Assembly: GCA_002506595.1 (NCBI GenBank)
Contig: DAXV01000066.1
Location: 6,616 to 13,875, forward strand
From: Acidilobaceae archaeon UBA158
Lineage (GTDB): Archaea; Thermoproteota; Thermoprotei_A; Sulfolobales; Acidilobaceae
Reading direction: 5' to 3'
DNA length: 7,260 nt
This document shows, piece after piece, positions 1 through 6,758 of this stretch. Position numbers and translations under genes: made by a program. Every line of letters starts with the position of its first letter. Within the stretch, counting starts at the first letter, position 1. The notes beneath the pieces are model-generated. The model saw nothing but the letters and a program-made list of their open reading frames with translations. It was not told the DNA's origin and did not search any database.

Positions 1-1044
1 TGTATTCTTAGCCAATTCTTCTGCTGCTTTTTCATTTAACCCTGTTTCGCCTAAAATTGTATATCTTTCTGGTCTAATGCTAACAGATTTAATAAGAGAT
101 TGTATAATTTCTTCTTCTGATACACCTAATTCTTTAGCATTTATTGGTGCTCCTACAGTTTTTAATAGATTTCTTATTTTCTTCCAATCTTTTCCATGCA
201 AATAGGACATCATTATAGTTCCAACTCCTACAGCTTCACCATGAAGAGGAGGATTCTTACTTATCATTTCTAATGCATGTGCAAAAAGATGCTCAGAACC
301 GCTAGCAGGTCTAGAGCTTCCAGCTATACACATAGCTACTCCACTGCTTACCAATGCTTCCAACAATACTCTTATTCCATCTTTGCTTCCAACACCTATT
401 TCTTTTGCATAAGAACTCACATGCCTGGCACTCATTAATGCAAGACTTGCAGCATAATCAGCATAATATTCTCCCTTCAATTTATGAGCTAAACGCCAAT
501 CTAAGACAGATGTATATTTACCAATCAAATCTCCAAATCCAGCAATATTATATCTCTTTGGGGCTGATAATATAACATTCACATCAATAAGTATTAACTT
601 AGGAGGCTTAGCTGGCTTAGAATGAAAACGATCAAATCCTCTTAGAGTTACAAAAGGACTTGTTATACCATCATGGCTTGCTGCAGTCGGTACACTAATA
701 AAATTTTTTTCTAAATTCATAGCTACATATTTTGCTAAATCTATACTTCTTCCTCCACCAAGTCCTAATAATATATCAAACCTGTCTTTAGAGATTTCTT
801 CTGAAAGACTCATAGCATAATCTACTGTAGGGCTACCAGTAATTTTATATGAGACCGAAAAACCCTTATCCTCAAGACTTTCTTTTATCTTATTATAGTA
901 TTTATTATAAACATTAGGTCCTGTTAATATTAAAATAGATTTTCCTTTATTGAATATTTGGAGAACTTGCTCTCCTGTATTATCTAGTATATCTTCACCT
1001 ATTATAATTCTTTGAGGCAAATCTATCGAATGTTTACTAATCAT
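1..1044 (-). CDS. egsA: sn-glycerol-1-phosphate dehydrogenase, partial at the C-terminus
   Basis: This enzyme reduces dihydroxyacetone phosphate with NAD(P)H to sn-glycerol-1-phosphate, the backbone of archaeal ether lipids, in the cytoplasm. I translated the minus strand from the ATG at 1044-1042; 348 codons stay open to the window edge. The family is usually about 350 residues, so only a few are missing. Visible motifs are the nucleotide-binding GGGRSID (96-102), SHDGITSP (123-130), and the three expected metal ligands: Asp172 in GDLIGK, His252 in GSEH and His268 in PLHGE. An in-frame TAG two codons upstream rules out a longer start. There is no clear Shine-Dalgarno site, so the mRNA may be leaderless or the gene may be read through from the thermosome gene 58 bases upstream. 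The identification is firm. Related iron or zinc alcohol dehydrogenase and dehydroquinate synthase-fold enzymes lack this motif set. Confidence 0.95.
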   Translation of the reverse strand, partial: MISKHSIDLPQRIIIGEDILDNTGEQVLQIFNKGKSILILTGPNVYNKYYNKIKESLEDKGFSVSYKITGSPTVDYAMSLSEEISKDRFDILLGLGGGRSIDLAKYVAMNLEKNFISVPTAASHDGITSPFVTLRGFDRFHSKPAKPPKLILIDVNVILSAPKRYNIAGFGDLIGKYTSVLDWRLAHKLKGEYYADYAASLALMSARHVSSYAKEIGVGSKDGIRVLLEALVSSGVAMCIAGSSRPASGSEHLFAHALEMISKNPPLHGEAVGVGTIMMSYLHGKDWKKIRNLLKTVGAPINAKELGVSEEEIIQSLIKSVSIRPERYTILGETGLNEKAAEELAKNT

Positions 1045-1049
1045 ATTCT

Positions 1050-1090
1050 AGGCCCAAAAATATAAGAAAAAACTGGAATAAAAAATGTGA
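1050..1090 (-). terminator. T-tract terminator after the thermosome gene, overlapping the egsA upstream region
   Basis: Read on the minus strand, the gap between the thermosome stop and the egsA start holds three T runs: six Ts at 1085-1080, six at 1072-1067 and five at 1060-1056. Archaeal RNA polymerase terminates at such T-rich tracts without needing a hairpin, so this is a plausible terminator for the thermosome transcript. A TATA-like CTTATATT (1066-1059) lies in the same stretch and could instead drive egsA, though it is rather close to the ATG. Both roles are inferred. Confidence 0.45.
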
Positions 1091-1102
1091 CCTTAATTAA
1101 AT

Positions 1103-2767
1103 TTAATCACTTGATTCTTTGCTTCCAGATTCTTCTTCTGATGATTTGCTGCTTGGACCTTTTCCTCCTGCACTGCTTTTCTTAGCTGCAATCATATCAT
1201 CAATTCTTAATATTAGACTTGCTGCATCAGTTCCTGCTTTAATTGCATTTGCTTTGACTCTCATAGGTTCTATGACTCCTTTTGACCACATGTCTACAAT
1301 ATTACCTGTTTCAATATCTATACCGTACCATTTCTTTGAATCATCTGAATGAGCGCTTCTTAATTTCATTAGTATATCTATTGGATCATGACCGGCATTA
1401 AATGCAATAGTTTGAGGCAATGCTTCTAATGATTTTATGAAAGACTCAACAGCTATTTGTGTCTTTCCAGGTACACCTTTTGACCATTCTCTTAAACCTT
1501 TGGCTAATTCTTCTTCTATTGCCCCTCCACCTGCTACTATTTTACCATCAATAACTGCATCTGCAACTGCACTTAATGCATCATGAATTGCTCTATCGGC
1601 TTCTTCTACTAATCTTTCAAATCCTCCTCTTATTAATATGGTAACACTCTTTGGATTCTTAGCACCTTCAACAAATATCATCTTATCGTCTCCGATCTTT
1701 CTTTCTTCTACTGTTTCGGCATATCCTAAATCTTCTGGTCTCAAATCATCTAAATTGGTAACTATTCTTGCACCAGTTGCTCTTGCAAGTTTTTCAATAT
1801 CACTTCTCTTTACTCTTCTAGCTGCTAGTATACCTTTCTTTGCTAAGAAGTGTTGAGCAACATCATCAATTCCCTTTTGTGTTATTACTACATTTGCACC
1901 AGTTGCAGCTATTTTTTCTACTTTTTCAGCTAGCATTTTTTCTTGCTTGTCTAATAATTTTTTCATTGATTCTGGTGATGACAAGCTTATTTCCATATCT
2001 AGCTCAGGTTTCTCTATTTCTAAAGATGCATCTAATAACGCGATCTTCGCATTCTTAATCAATTTTGGCATATCTGGATGGACAACTTCTTTATCAATAA
2101 CTATTCCATTAATTAACGATGTATCTAATAGGCTTCCTCCATATTTTTTAACTATCTGTACATTATTTAAATCAACAAAATATTTTCCATCTCTTTGCTC
2201 AGCAATAGACCTAATCGCATCTACAGTTATGTTTGCAAAATGATCCTTTGCCTCAGATACTGCTTTGCTATTGAGACTTGTTTTAGCAACTAAAACTAAT
2301 TTTTCTCTATCATCAATGCTAATTGGTTCTGCTACGCTATTTAGTATCTCTAAAGCCTTTTGTAAAGCTTGTTTATAACCATTAATAATTATTGTTGGAT
2401 GTATGTTTTTTTCAAGCAATAATTCGGCTTCCTTTAAAAGTTCGCCGGCAAATATAACAGAAGTTTTTGTTCCATCTCCAGCTTCTTCATCTTGGCCTTT
2501 AGCTACTTGAACAAGCATCTTACCGGCAGGATGCTGCAAATCCATCTTATCTAATATAGTTGCACCATCATTAGTAATTGTTACATCTCCTAAGCTATCA
2601 ACTAACATCTTATCCATTCCTTTAGGTCCATATGTTGTCTTAAGAATTTCTGATATCGCCCTAGCAGCCATTAAATTATTTCTTACAGCCTCTTTTCCAT
2701 AAGATCTCTCTGTTCCTTCTTTCAATATTATAACAGGTACTCCCATATTCTCAATAGGCATCGACAT
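1103..2767 (-). CDS. thermosome subunit (group II chaperonin, CCT/TCP-1 family)
   Basis: This is an ATP-dependent chaperonin that assembles into a double ring with a built-in lid and folds cytosolic proteins. The 554 residues match the usual 540-560. The equatorial ATP-site motifs are present: YGPKGMDKML (46-55), TNDGAT (65-70), GDGTKT (97-102) and GGGA (413-416). Asp67, Asp98 and Asp396 are the residues expected for nucleotide and magnesium binding and hydrolysis. Intermediate and apical domains lie between, for example KIALLDASLEIEKPEL (241-256) and ATGANVVITQKGIDDVAQH (288-306). The tail (531-554) is Ser/Gly/Glu-rich and acidic, without the GGM repeats common in the family. The start ATG sits 7 bases after GGGTGA; a second ATG two codons later is less well spaced. 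Thermosomes usually have two or three paralogous subunits, and which one this is cannot be told here. It probably has its own promoter. Confidence 0.97.
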   Translation of the reverse strand: MSMPIENMGVPVIILKEGTERSYGKEAVRNNLMAARAISEILKTTYGPKGMDKMLVDSLGDVTITNDGATILDKMDLQHPAGKMLVQVAKGQDEEAGDGTKTSVIFAGELLKEAELLLEKNIHPTIIINGYKQALQKALEILNSVAEPISIDDREKLVLVAKTSLNSKAVSEAKDHFANITVDAIRSIAEQRDGKYFVDLNNVQIVKKYGGSLLDTSLINGIVIDKEVVHPDMPKLIKNAKIALLDASLEIEKPELDMEISLSSPESMKKLLDKQEKMLAEKVEKIAATGANVVITQKGIDDVAQHFLAKKGILAARRVKRSDIEKLARATGARIVTNLDDLRPEDLGYAETVEERKIGDDKMIFVEGAKNPKSVTILIRGGFERLVEEADRAIHDALSAVADAVIDGKIVAGGGAIEEELAKGLREWSKGVPGKTQIAVESFIKSLEALPQTIAFNAGHDPIDILMKLRSAHSDDSKKWYGIDIETGNIVDMWSKGVIEPMRVKANAIKAGTDAASLILRIDDMIAAKKSSAGGKGPSSKSSEEESGSKESSD

Positions 2768-2774
2768 CTTAGTT

Positions 2775-2780
2775 TCACCC
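2775..2780 (-). promoter_or_regulatory. Shine-Dalgarno site of the thermosome gene
   Basis: The minus strand reads GGGTGA, complementary to the 3' end of archaeal 16S rRNA, 7 bases before the ATG. It decides between the ATG at 2767 and a second ATG two codons downstream, in favour of the first, and shows that the transcript carries a leader. Confidence 0.7.
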
Positions 2781-2820
2781 TATCTAATCAACTGCCGAGA
2801 ATCTTATGTGAGCAAGCTTC

Positions 2821-2835
2821 TATATAAACTTTTCG
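2821..2835 (-). promoter_or_regulatory. BRE/TATA promoter of the thermosome gene
   Basis: The minus strand reads CGAAAAGTTTATATA. This fits the archaeal pattern of a purine/A-rich TFB recognition element (CGAAAAG, 2835-2829) directly followed by a TATA box (TTTATATA, 2828-2821). Starting about 25 bases downstream, transcription would begin near 2799, giving a leader of roughly 30 bases that contains the GGGTGA site. It is the best promoter match in the window, fitting a highly expressed chaperonin. The start point is inferred, not seen. Confidence 0.7.
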
Positions 2836-2844
2836 CATCTATCT

Positions 2845-2876
2845 GCATTATAATAGAAATAATAATAAAATAGTAT
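2845..2876 (-). terminator. possible T-rich terminator after the methyltransferase gene
   Basis: Directly after the TAG stop the minus strand is T-rich and broken by single As (TATTTTATTATTATTTC and onward). This resembles intrinsic archaeal termination regions. It ends about 10 bases before the BRE of the thermosome promoter, so the two transcripts would be separated. The base composition of the region is high in A and T anyway, so support is modest. Confidence 0.35.
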
Positions 2877-3500
2877 CTATAAATTTTTATACCAAAAATT
2901 TACTTCTAATTGCTCCATGAATAAATTTTCTTTTAATATTGTCATTTTATTATAATTAAAGTTTCTTAAACATGCATCTTGATCGAATTTAGATAACGAC
3001 GATTTCAAAATCAATATATTTTTAGATATTAAAGATGATAGGCAAATTTTTTCATGATTATTGTCTTCTTGCCATGATCTAACTATCCATTCATCGCTAA
3101 TATTATCATTTGAAGGTAAATATGGAGGATTTACTATCGATAAATCATATAAACCCCTTAAACAAAGCGTACCATCACATCTAATAACAATATTATTTCC
3201 TTTATTTTCGATTTCTACGGCTTTTTTTGCTGCTTTTACAGCGTAGGGTGATATGTCTATTGAAATCAAGATTTCCGGATTAAAGATTCTTTGGGCTGCT
3301 ATAGATAAAATTCCAGAACCTGTTCCTATATCAACAATCTTTTTAAAATTATATCCTTTTCCCTTAAGATAAAGCATTGCTTTAATAATTAATAGACTAT
3401 CATCAGATGGCTTATAAATATGATTATTATTAATAATTTTTATAATCCCTACATCAGTTGGAACATTAATATATTCATTTTCCAAAGTAAACACCTTCAT
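2877..3500 (-). CDS. HemK2/Mtq2-like class I methyltransferase, probably N5-glutamine methylation of release factor aRF1
   Basis: This is an S-adenosylmethionine-dependent methyltransferase of the HemK/PrmC group. Its 207 residues match the short archaeal/eukaryotic HemK2 (Mtq2) form, which methylates the glutamine of the GGQ loop of release factor 1 with partner Trm112, rather than bacterial PrmC with its extra N-terminal domain. Visible are YKPSDDS (29-35, the family's Y-P-x-D-S/T start), the SAM loop VDIGTGSG (56-63), the acidic IDIS (81-84) and the catalytic NPPY (124-127) followed by LP. After NPPY, relatives carry W-A-G-G before a Gly-Arg-Glu; here it reads SWQEDNNHEK (142-151), a real divergence. 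There is no Shine-Dalgarno site and a TATA box lies about 28 bases upstream, so a leaderless mRNA is likely. In many archaea this gene follows ksgA; here it is divergent from it. The family is sure, the exact substrate is not. Confidence 0.8.
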   Translation of the reverse strand: MKVFTLENEYINVPTDVGIIKIINNNHIYKPSDDSLLIIKAMLYLKGKGYNFKKIVDIGTGSGILSIAAQRIFNPEILISIDISPYAVKAAKKAVEIENKGNNIVIRCDGTLCLRGLYDLSIVNPPYLPSNDNISDEWIVRSWQEDNNHEKICLSSLISKNILILKSSLSKFDQDACLRNFNYNKMTILKENLFMEQLEVNFWYKNL

Positions 3501-3523
3501 TTATTATTTATATTTAAAATTTA

Positions 3524-3538
3524 TTTATAAATTTTTTC
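3524..3538 (-). promoter_or_regulatory. BRE/TATA promoter of the methyltransferase gene
   Basis: The minus strand reads GAAAAAATTTATAAA: an A-rich BRE-like element followed by a TATA box centred near 3528, about 28 bases before the ATG. That spacing puts the transcription start at or within a few bases of the start codon. This agrees with the absence of any Shine-Dalgarno site and suggests a leaderless transcript. The whole region is very AT-rich, so chance matches are possible. Confidence 0.5.
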
Positions 3539-3631
3539 AAATTATATATTTTAAAGTTTAAGAAAAAGACTCTTTACCAAAATAACATGATTTGTTTAAA
3601 TATTTAGAAATAAGCAATACTTTAGCATAAT

Positions 3632-3642
3632 CATAAATATTA
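3632..3642 (+). promoter_or_regulatory. candidate TATA box for the DUF655-rsmA operon
   Basis: CATAAATATTA is one of several TATA-like stretches upstream of the DUF655 start. It would place the transcription start near 3662 and give a leader of about 60 bases containing the GAGG site at 3709-3712. An alternative at 3595-3606 would give a longer leader. No clear BRE precedes either, so the choice is tentative. Confidence 0.25.
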
Positions 3643-3721
3643 ATCCCCTCATAAGGACATCTAAGAATATAGATAAAAGGGATGGGGACACTTAAAGTAT
3701 ATGGAAAAGAGGCGAAATTAA

Positions 3722-4615
3722 ATGGGTCAGAGGGCTCCTCAAAGAAAAGAGACTGAGCATGTAGCTGCAGTGGAAATAGAGGCAGTTATATTAGATTACA
3801 TGGACACAGGTTACTATATGGATCCTCATCCATGGCATAAGGAAAAGCCAATTGCACAAGGTATTGGGATAAGAAAATTTACGCTTTTGGATGGAATTCC
3901 ACTAGGAAATAAAGTTGAGCCGTTAGATGTTGTAACGTTAGCAAGAGAAACAGTAAAAACTATAAATGAGCCGTTAGATCCATTAGCGAAAAGATTCAGG
4001 CCATTTGACGTCTCACTGGCATGCATACCTGGAGCAGATAAAAAGATATATTGTACGACAGTAAACCAAGTTCCTCAAAGAATTTCGGACTTAATAGATA
4101 TCTCACTTTCTGACCCAAATAGTAACTTGGTTTATTTAAGGAGTCCCTCTGACCTTTCTAAAATCGCCAAAGAAAGAGGTTTGTCAGAAAAAATCCTTGT
4201 TGTACCTAGAACTCCTATATTATATAGAGACTTATCGGAAATCGCTAAAAGAAACCTTCAAGAAGCTGTTAAATTTATAATCAAGAATAATGAAAAGCTA
4301 TTTATAGAGTTCTTCAATATCGCAGAGCCCATAAATATAAGATTGCATTCGATTGAATTGCTAAAAGGTGTTGGCAAAAAGACTCTTAAGACATTGTTAG
4401 AAACAAGAGAAAGAAAAAAGTTTAGTAGCTTCGATGAAATTAAAAAAATATTAAAAGTTGATCCAATTGATATATTATCTGATAAAATATTGGAAGAAAT
4501 AACTAATCAACCCAAATACTATTTATTCATTGAGCCTAAGGATCCAAGTGTACCATTTCTAAATTACCTAGATTTAATGAGAAAAAGCCTTTATCAAAAA
4601 TCAAAACAAGGCTGA
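3722..4615 (+). CDS. DUF655 family protein with C-terminal helix-hairpin-helix and an internal extra segment
   Basis: This is an archaeal protein of the DUF655 family, of unproven function, predicted to bind nucleic acid and normally found beside ksgA. Family-like N-terminal positions are AVILDYMDTG (21-30), PIAQGIG (43-49) and KFTLLDGIP (52-60). The conserved C-terminal part runs from LYRDLSEIAK (167-176) through FIEFFNIAEPINIRLHSIELL (194-214) to the helix-hairpin-helix LKGVGKK (214-220) and the closing KYYLFIEP (265-272). Family members I know are about 180-200 residues; this one has 297. The extra length lies mainly at residues about 78-157, between the N-terminal strand region and KILVVPRT (157-164), plus a tail after 272. 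The ATG has GAGG 9 bases upstream. The stop is 8 bases from the rsmA start, so the two are probably co-transcribed and the protein may act in ribosome or rRNA maturation. That role is inferred from context only. Confidence 0.85.
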   Translation: MGQRAPQRKETEHVAAVEIEAVILDYMDTGYYMDPHPWHKEKPIAQGIGIRKFTLLDGIPLGNKVEPLDVVTLARETVKTINEPLDPLAKRFRPFDVSLACIPGADKKIYCTTVNQVPQRISDLIDISLSDPNSNLVYLRSPSDLSKIAKERGLSEKILVVPRTPILYRDLSEIAKRNLQEAVKFIIKNNEKLFIEFFNIAEPINIRLHSIELLKGVGKKTLKTLLETRERKKFSSFDEIKKILKVDPIDILSDKILEEITNQPKYYLFIEPKDPSVPFLNYLDLMRKSLYQKSKQG

Positions 4616-4623
4616 GAAATAAA

Positions 4624-5409
4624 TTGAGCTATGAAGATTTTTATTCTATATGTAAAAAAATTAATAAAAAAATTGAATTTAAAGCCATCAAAAAATTATC
4701 ACAACATTTTTTATTGGACTGTGACTCAATAAAGGTTTTTTACGATAATCTTATAAAATATAAAAATCAAGATTTCCTAGAAATTGGCACAGGAATTGGA
4801 ACAATAACATTTCCTATTTCACTCATCGCAAAGAGGGTTATAACTGTAGAGATTGATAGAAGATTCTCATATCTTAAAAAAGAGCTTCCAGATAACGTAG
4901 AAATTATATTTGGAAATGGATTAGAATTTGTTAAATCAACAAAATTGCCTATATTGATATCAAACATGCCATATAATATATCTTCTAATTTATTAATTAA
5001 TTTATCAAAAAATAATAATATAAAATATTCAGTATTGGGGATGCAAAAAGAGGTCGCCGAAAGAATTACAGCAAATCCTGGTGAAGACAATTATGGAAGA
5101 TTAAGCGTAATAATGCAAAGCTTATTTAATATAAAAATTGTTGCAAATATTCCATCAGAAAAGTTTTTCCCTAAACCTAAAGTCGATAGTTCAATAGTAG
5201 TTATGGAAAGAAATAATTTATGGAAAGATGAATTTAATTTATTAGAGAAATTTACTGCTTGTCTTTTTTCTCAAAAAAATAAAAAAGCTCAGAAAATAAT
5301 AAATAACTGCTTAAGTGATATTAAACAAATTAAGATCGATTGCTTACAAGATAAAAATAAAAGAGTTAAGGATCTAACACCAAAAGAAATATTGTGTTTA
5401 TTGTTCTAA
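4624..5409 (+). CDS. rsmA: 16S rRNA (adenine(1518)-N6/adenine(1519)-N6)-dimethyltransferase RsmA/KsgA
   Basis: The enzyme dimethylates two adjacent adenines in the 3'-terminal helix of 16S rRNA, a late step and checkpoint in small-subunit assembly (Dim1 in eukaryotes). Residue landmarks are LSQHFLLD (25-32), the SAM-binding FLEIGTGIGT (51-60), acidic VEID (75-78), catalytic ISNMPYNIS (112-120), QKEVAERI (141-148), YGRLSVIMQ (157-165) and FFPKPKVDS (181-189). The catalytic motif is NMPY where NLPY/NIPY is usual, a mild change. At 261 residues it is of normal archaeal length. The start is TTG at 4624, 8 bases after the DUF655 stop, with only a weak ribosome-binding match (GGCTGAGA overlapping that stop), suggesting translational coupling. 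A later start would cut toward the conserved LSQHF motif. The reading is very secure; only the start codon is open. Confidence 0.96.
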   Translation: MSYEDFYSICKKINKKIEFKAIKKLSQHFLLDCDSIKVFYDNLIKYKNQDFLEIGTGIGTITFPISLIAKRVITVEIDRRFSYLKKELPDNVEIIFGNGLEFVKSTKLPILISNMPYNISSNLLINLSKNNNIKYSVLGMQKEVAERITANPGEDNYGRLSVIMQSLFNIKIVANIPSEKFFPKPKVDSSIVVMERNNLWKDEFNLLEKFTACLFSQKNKKAQKIINNCLSDIKQIKIDCLQDKNKRVKDLTPKEILCLLF

Positions 5410-5435
5410 AAATAATAAATAATATTAATATGGAA

Positions 5436-5448
5436 GAAAACGTTTAAG
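5436..5448 (+). promoter_or_regulatory. candidate BRE/TATA promoter of nreA
   Basis: GAAAACGTTTAAG resembles the thermosome promoter core (GAAAAGTTTATA): an A-rich BRE-like part followed by a weak TATA element. Transcription would start near 5471, giving a leader of about 30 bases that includes the AAGGTGA site at 5487-5493. Its match to consensus is only partial, so read-through from rsmA is also possible. Confidence 0.4.
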
Positions 5449-5486
5449 CACTAATGAACAAATTATTAATAGGGCAAAATATTAAC

Positions 5487-5493
5487 AAGGTGA
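5487..5493 (+). promoter_or_regulatory. Shine-Dalgarno site of nreA
   Basis: AAGGTGA lies 7 bases before a GTG codon at 5501 and supports that GTG as the start of nreA. The protein beginning there has the CxxC zinc motif at residues 9-12, as expected for the family. Confidence 0.7.
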
Positions 5494-5500
5494 ATTCTTA

Positions 5501-6751
5501 GTGACAAGAATACCGCCAGAATTATGTGCTCAATGCAAAGGATATAAAAAACTCTGTGGACTACCAAGGTGCCCAATATTAGAAGAGTTTAGAGCTCGTG
5601 TAAATTCATCATTAAGGATTTCTAATAAGGATGTCAACGGTTCTACGCCTCCAAGTGGACTTATAGGCGAATATGGATATCCCAAGGTTTTGTTTCATTA
5701 TATGATTCCACCAGGACTGAGTGGAGATAATGCTAGATATAGAGATAACCCAGTTTTATGGTCTATTAGAAAAGAACCGTTAGATAACATAGTAAAAATG
5801 AGAAGTGAATTAGTTTCTGCAACAGTAATAGTTGATATTAACAGACCTTGGGAATTATATCAAAACGAAATAGGACTTGCTATAATATCAGAGAGACCAG
5901 TTGACAGTGAAGTTCTGCTAAAAAAAGAACCATTACCTAAGCTTTCATTCGATGGAATAACAAAGCCGGTTGGCCCTAAAGCGCCGGCTGAAAAAATAAT
6001 TGTTAGAGATAATCCTAAGCTGAGCGCAACGACAGAAAAAATTATTTGGGATGACTTAAAGGCAGAAAAAGCGATATGGAAAATTTATACATCAGGAGTA
6101 GATATTTATACAATTCAAAATATGTTTAGCCTCGGTTTTTTAGGAAAAACAAAGAATAGAAGATTAGTTCCAACTAGATGGTCTATAACTGCTGTAGATG
6201 ATATTATTTCAAATGAGCTTAGAAAGAAGATTCGTGATTTTAATGATATAAATTCTATTATGGCATTTGAAGGAGAATATCTGAGTAATAGATTCCTTAT
6301 TGTATTTACTCCAGGAGAAGGAAGTTTTGAATGGATTGAAGTTTGGCATCCTTCGTCTATCTGGACCAAATATGCTACTAAGCCCATAATAGATAAAGTA
6401 GAAGAAGATGCTTTAGGAAGAGTTTCTAATATGGATGGAGGATTCTCTGCAGCTAGGCTTTCTGTCTTAGAATATTTATATAAAATTAAAAGAAAAGCTA
6501 ACGTAGTTATATTAAGAGAAATATTACCTACATATTATGCACCAGTGGGTAATTGGCATATTAGAGAAACTGTTAAGAACTCTTTGTTAAAAGATCCAAT
6601 AATTAAAACTAATGATATAAAAGAAGTTATCTTTTATATAAGAAATTGGATCAAGGCAAATCCAGAAGATGTTATAGAGAAGAGCAATCTATTAAATCTA
6701 AAAAAGAAGAAACTGACAGAGTTTATGGACAATGATTCTTTTCCATCTTAA
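5501..6751 (+). CDS. nreA: DNA repair protein NreA (archaeal Nre family)
   Basis: NreA is an archaeal protein that, in haloarchaeal genetic studies, acts with nucleotide excision repair on mitomycin C damage and depends on PCNA binding. The 416 residues fit the family. The N-terminus has a four-Cys zinc motif: Cys9, Cys12, Cys19 and Cys24, in CAQCKGYKKLCGLPRCPIL (9-27). GEYGYPKVLFHYMIPPG (57-73) follows, in the family's usual position. The C-terminal end has KKKLTEFM (402-409), which matches the PCNA-interacting pattern Q-x-x-L-x-x-F-F/M except that Lys replaces Gln; seven residues follow it. The GTG start is supported by AAGGTGA 7 bases upstream. The gap of 91 bases after rsmA and a promoter-like element suggest a separate transcript. 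Family membership is confident from the N-terminal signature. The repair role here is taken from the family, and its biochemical activity is not established. Confidence 0.88.
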   Translation: MTRIPPELCAQCKGYKKLCGLPRCPILEEFRARVNSSLRISNKDVNGSTPPSGLIGEYGYPKVLFHYMIPPGLSGDNARYRDNPVLWSIRKEPLDNIVKMRSELVSATVIVDINRPWELYQNEIGLAIISERPVDSEVLLKKEPLPKLSFDGITKPVGPKAPAEKIIVRDNPKLSATTEKIIWDDLKAEKAIWKIYTSGVDIYTIQNMFSLGFLGKTKNRRLVPTRWSITAVDDIISNELRKKIRDFNDINSIMAFEGEYLSNRFLIVFTPGEGSFEWIEVWHPSSIWTKYATKPIIDKVEEDALGRVSNMDGGFSAARLSVLEYLYKIKRKANVVILREILPTYYAPVGNWHIRETVKNSLLKDPIIKTNDIKEVIFYIRNWIKANPEDVIEKSNLLNLKKKKLTEFMDNDSFPS

Positions 6752-6758
6752 ACTAAAT

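Larger units (their letters stand above)
3501..3721. other. divergent intergenic region between the methyltransferase and DUF655 genes
   Basis: These 221 bases are the longest gene-free stretch of the window. They hold a minus-strand promoter close to the methyltransferase start and, on the plus strand, several TATA-like stretches (TTTAAATATTTA at 3595-3606, CATAAATATTA at 3632-3642). A GAGG ribosome-binding site lies at 3709-3712, 9 bases before the DUF655 start. Two short plus-strand frames start at ATGs at 3682 (24 codons, running into DUF655 out of frame) and 3701 (six codons, ending in a TAA that abuts the DUF655 ATG). I see no tRNA, box C/D RNA or hairpin, and no rpl21e or rpoF remnant. 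Confidence 0.6.

Noticed and set aside
354..575. Plus-strand frame of 73 codons opposite egsA
   Set aside because: It is antisense to the firmly identified G1P dehydrogenase, and its composition (rich in His, Gln, Leu) has no recognisable family features.
1119..2243. Several plus-strand open frames opposite the thermosome gene
   Set aside because: They lie wholly antisense to a gene with a full set of family motifs, have no matching start signals and give low-complexity Ser/Leu/Ile-rich products typical of the reverse complement of coding DNA.
3541..3660. Possible box C/D RNA or other small RNA in the divergent region (ATGATTT near 3587)
   Set aside because: A C-box-like match is present, but no CTGA D box at suitable spacing and no guide-like layout was found; AT-richness explains the match.
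4767..5090. Minus-strand frame of 107 codons opposite rsmA
   Set aside because: The plus strand carries all RsmA catalytic motifs in this range; the antisense frame has no promoter or ribosome-binding site.
5264..5290. T run followed by A run (CTTTTTTC then AAAAAAATAAAAAAG) as a terminator hairpin
   Set aside because: It lies inside the rsmA coding frame, which continues intact to the conserved C-terminal end.
6115..6387. Minus-strand frame of 90 codons opposite nreA
   Set aside because: It is a shadow of nreA with no family features or initiation signals.
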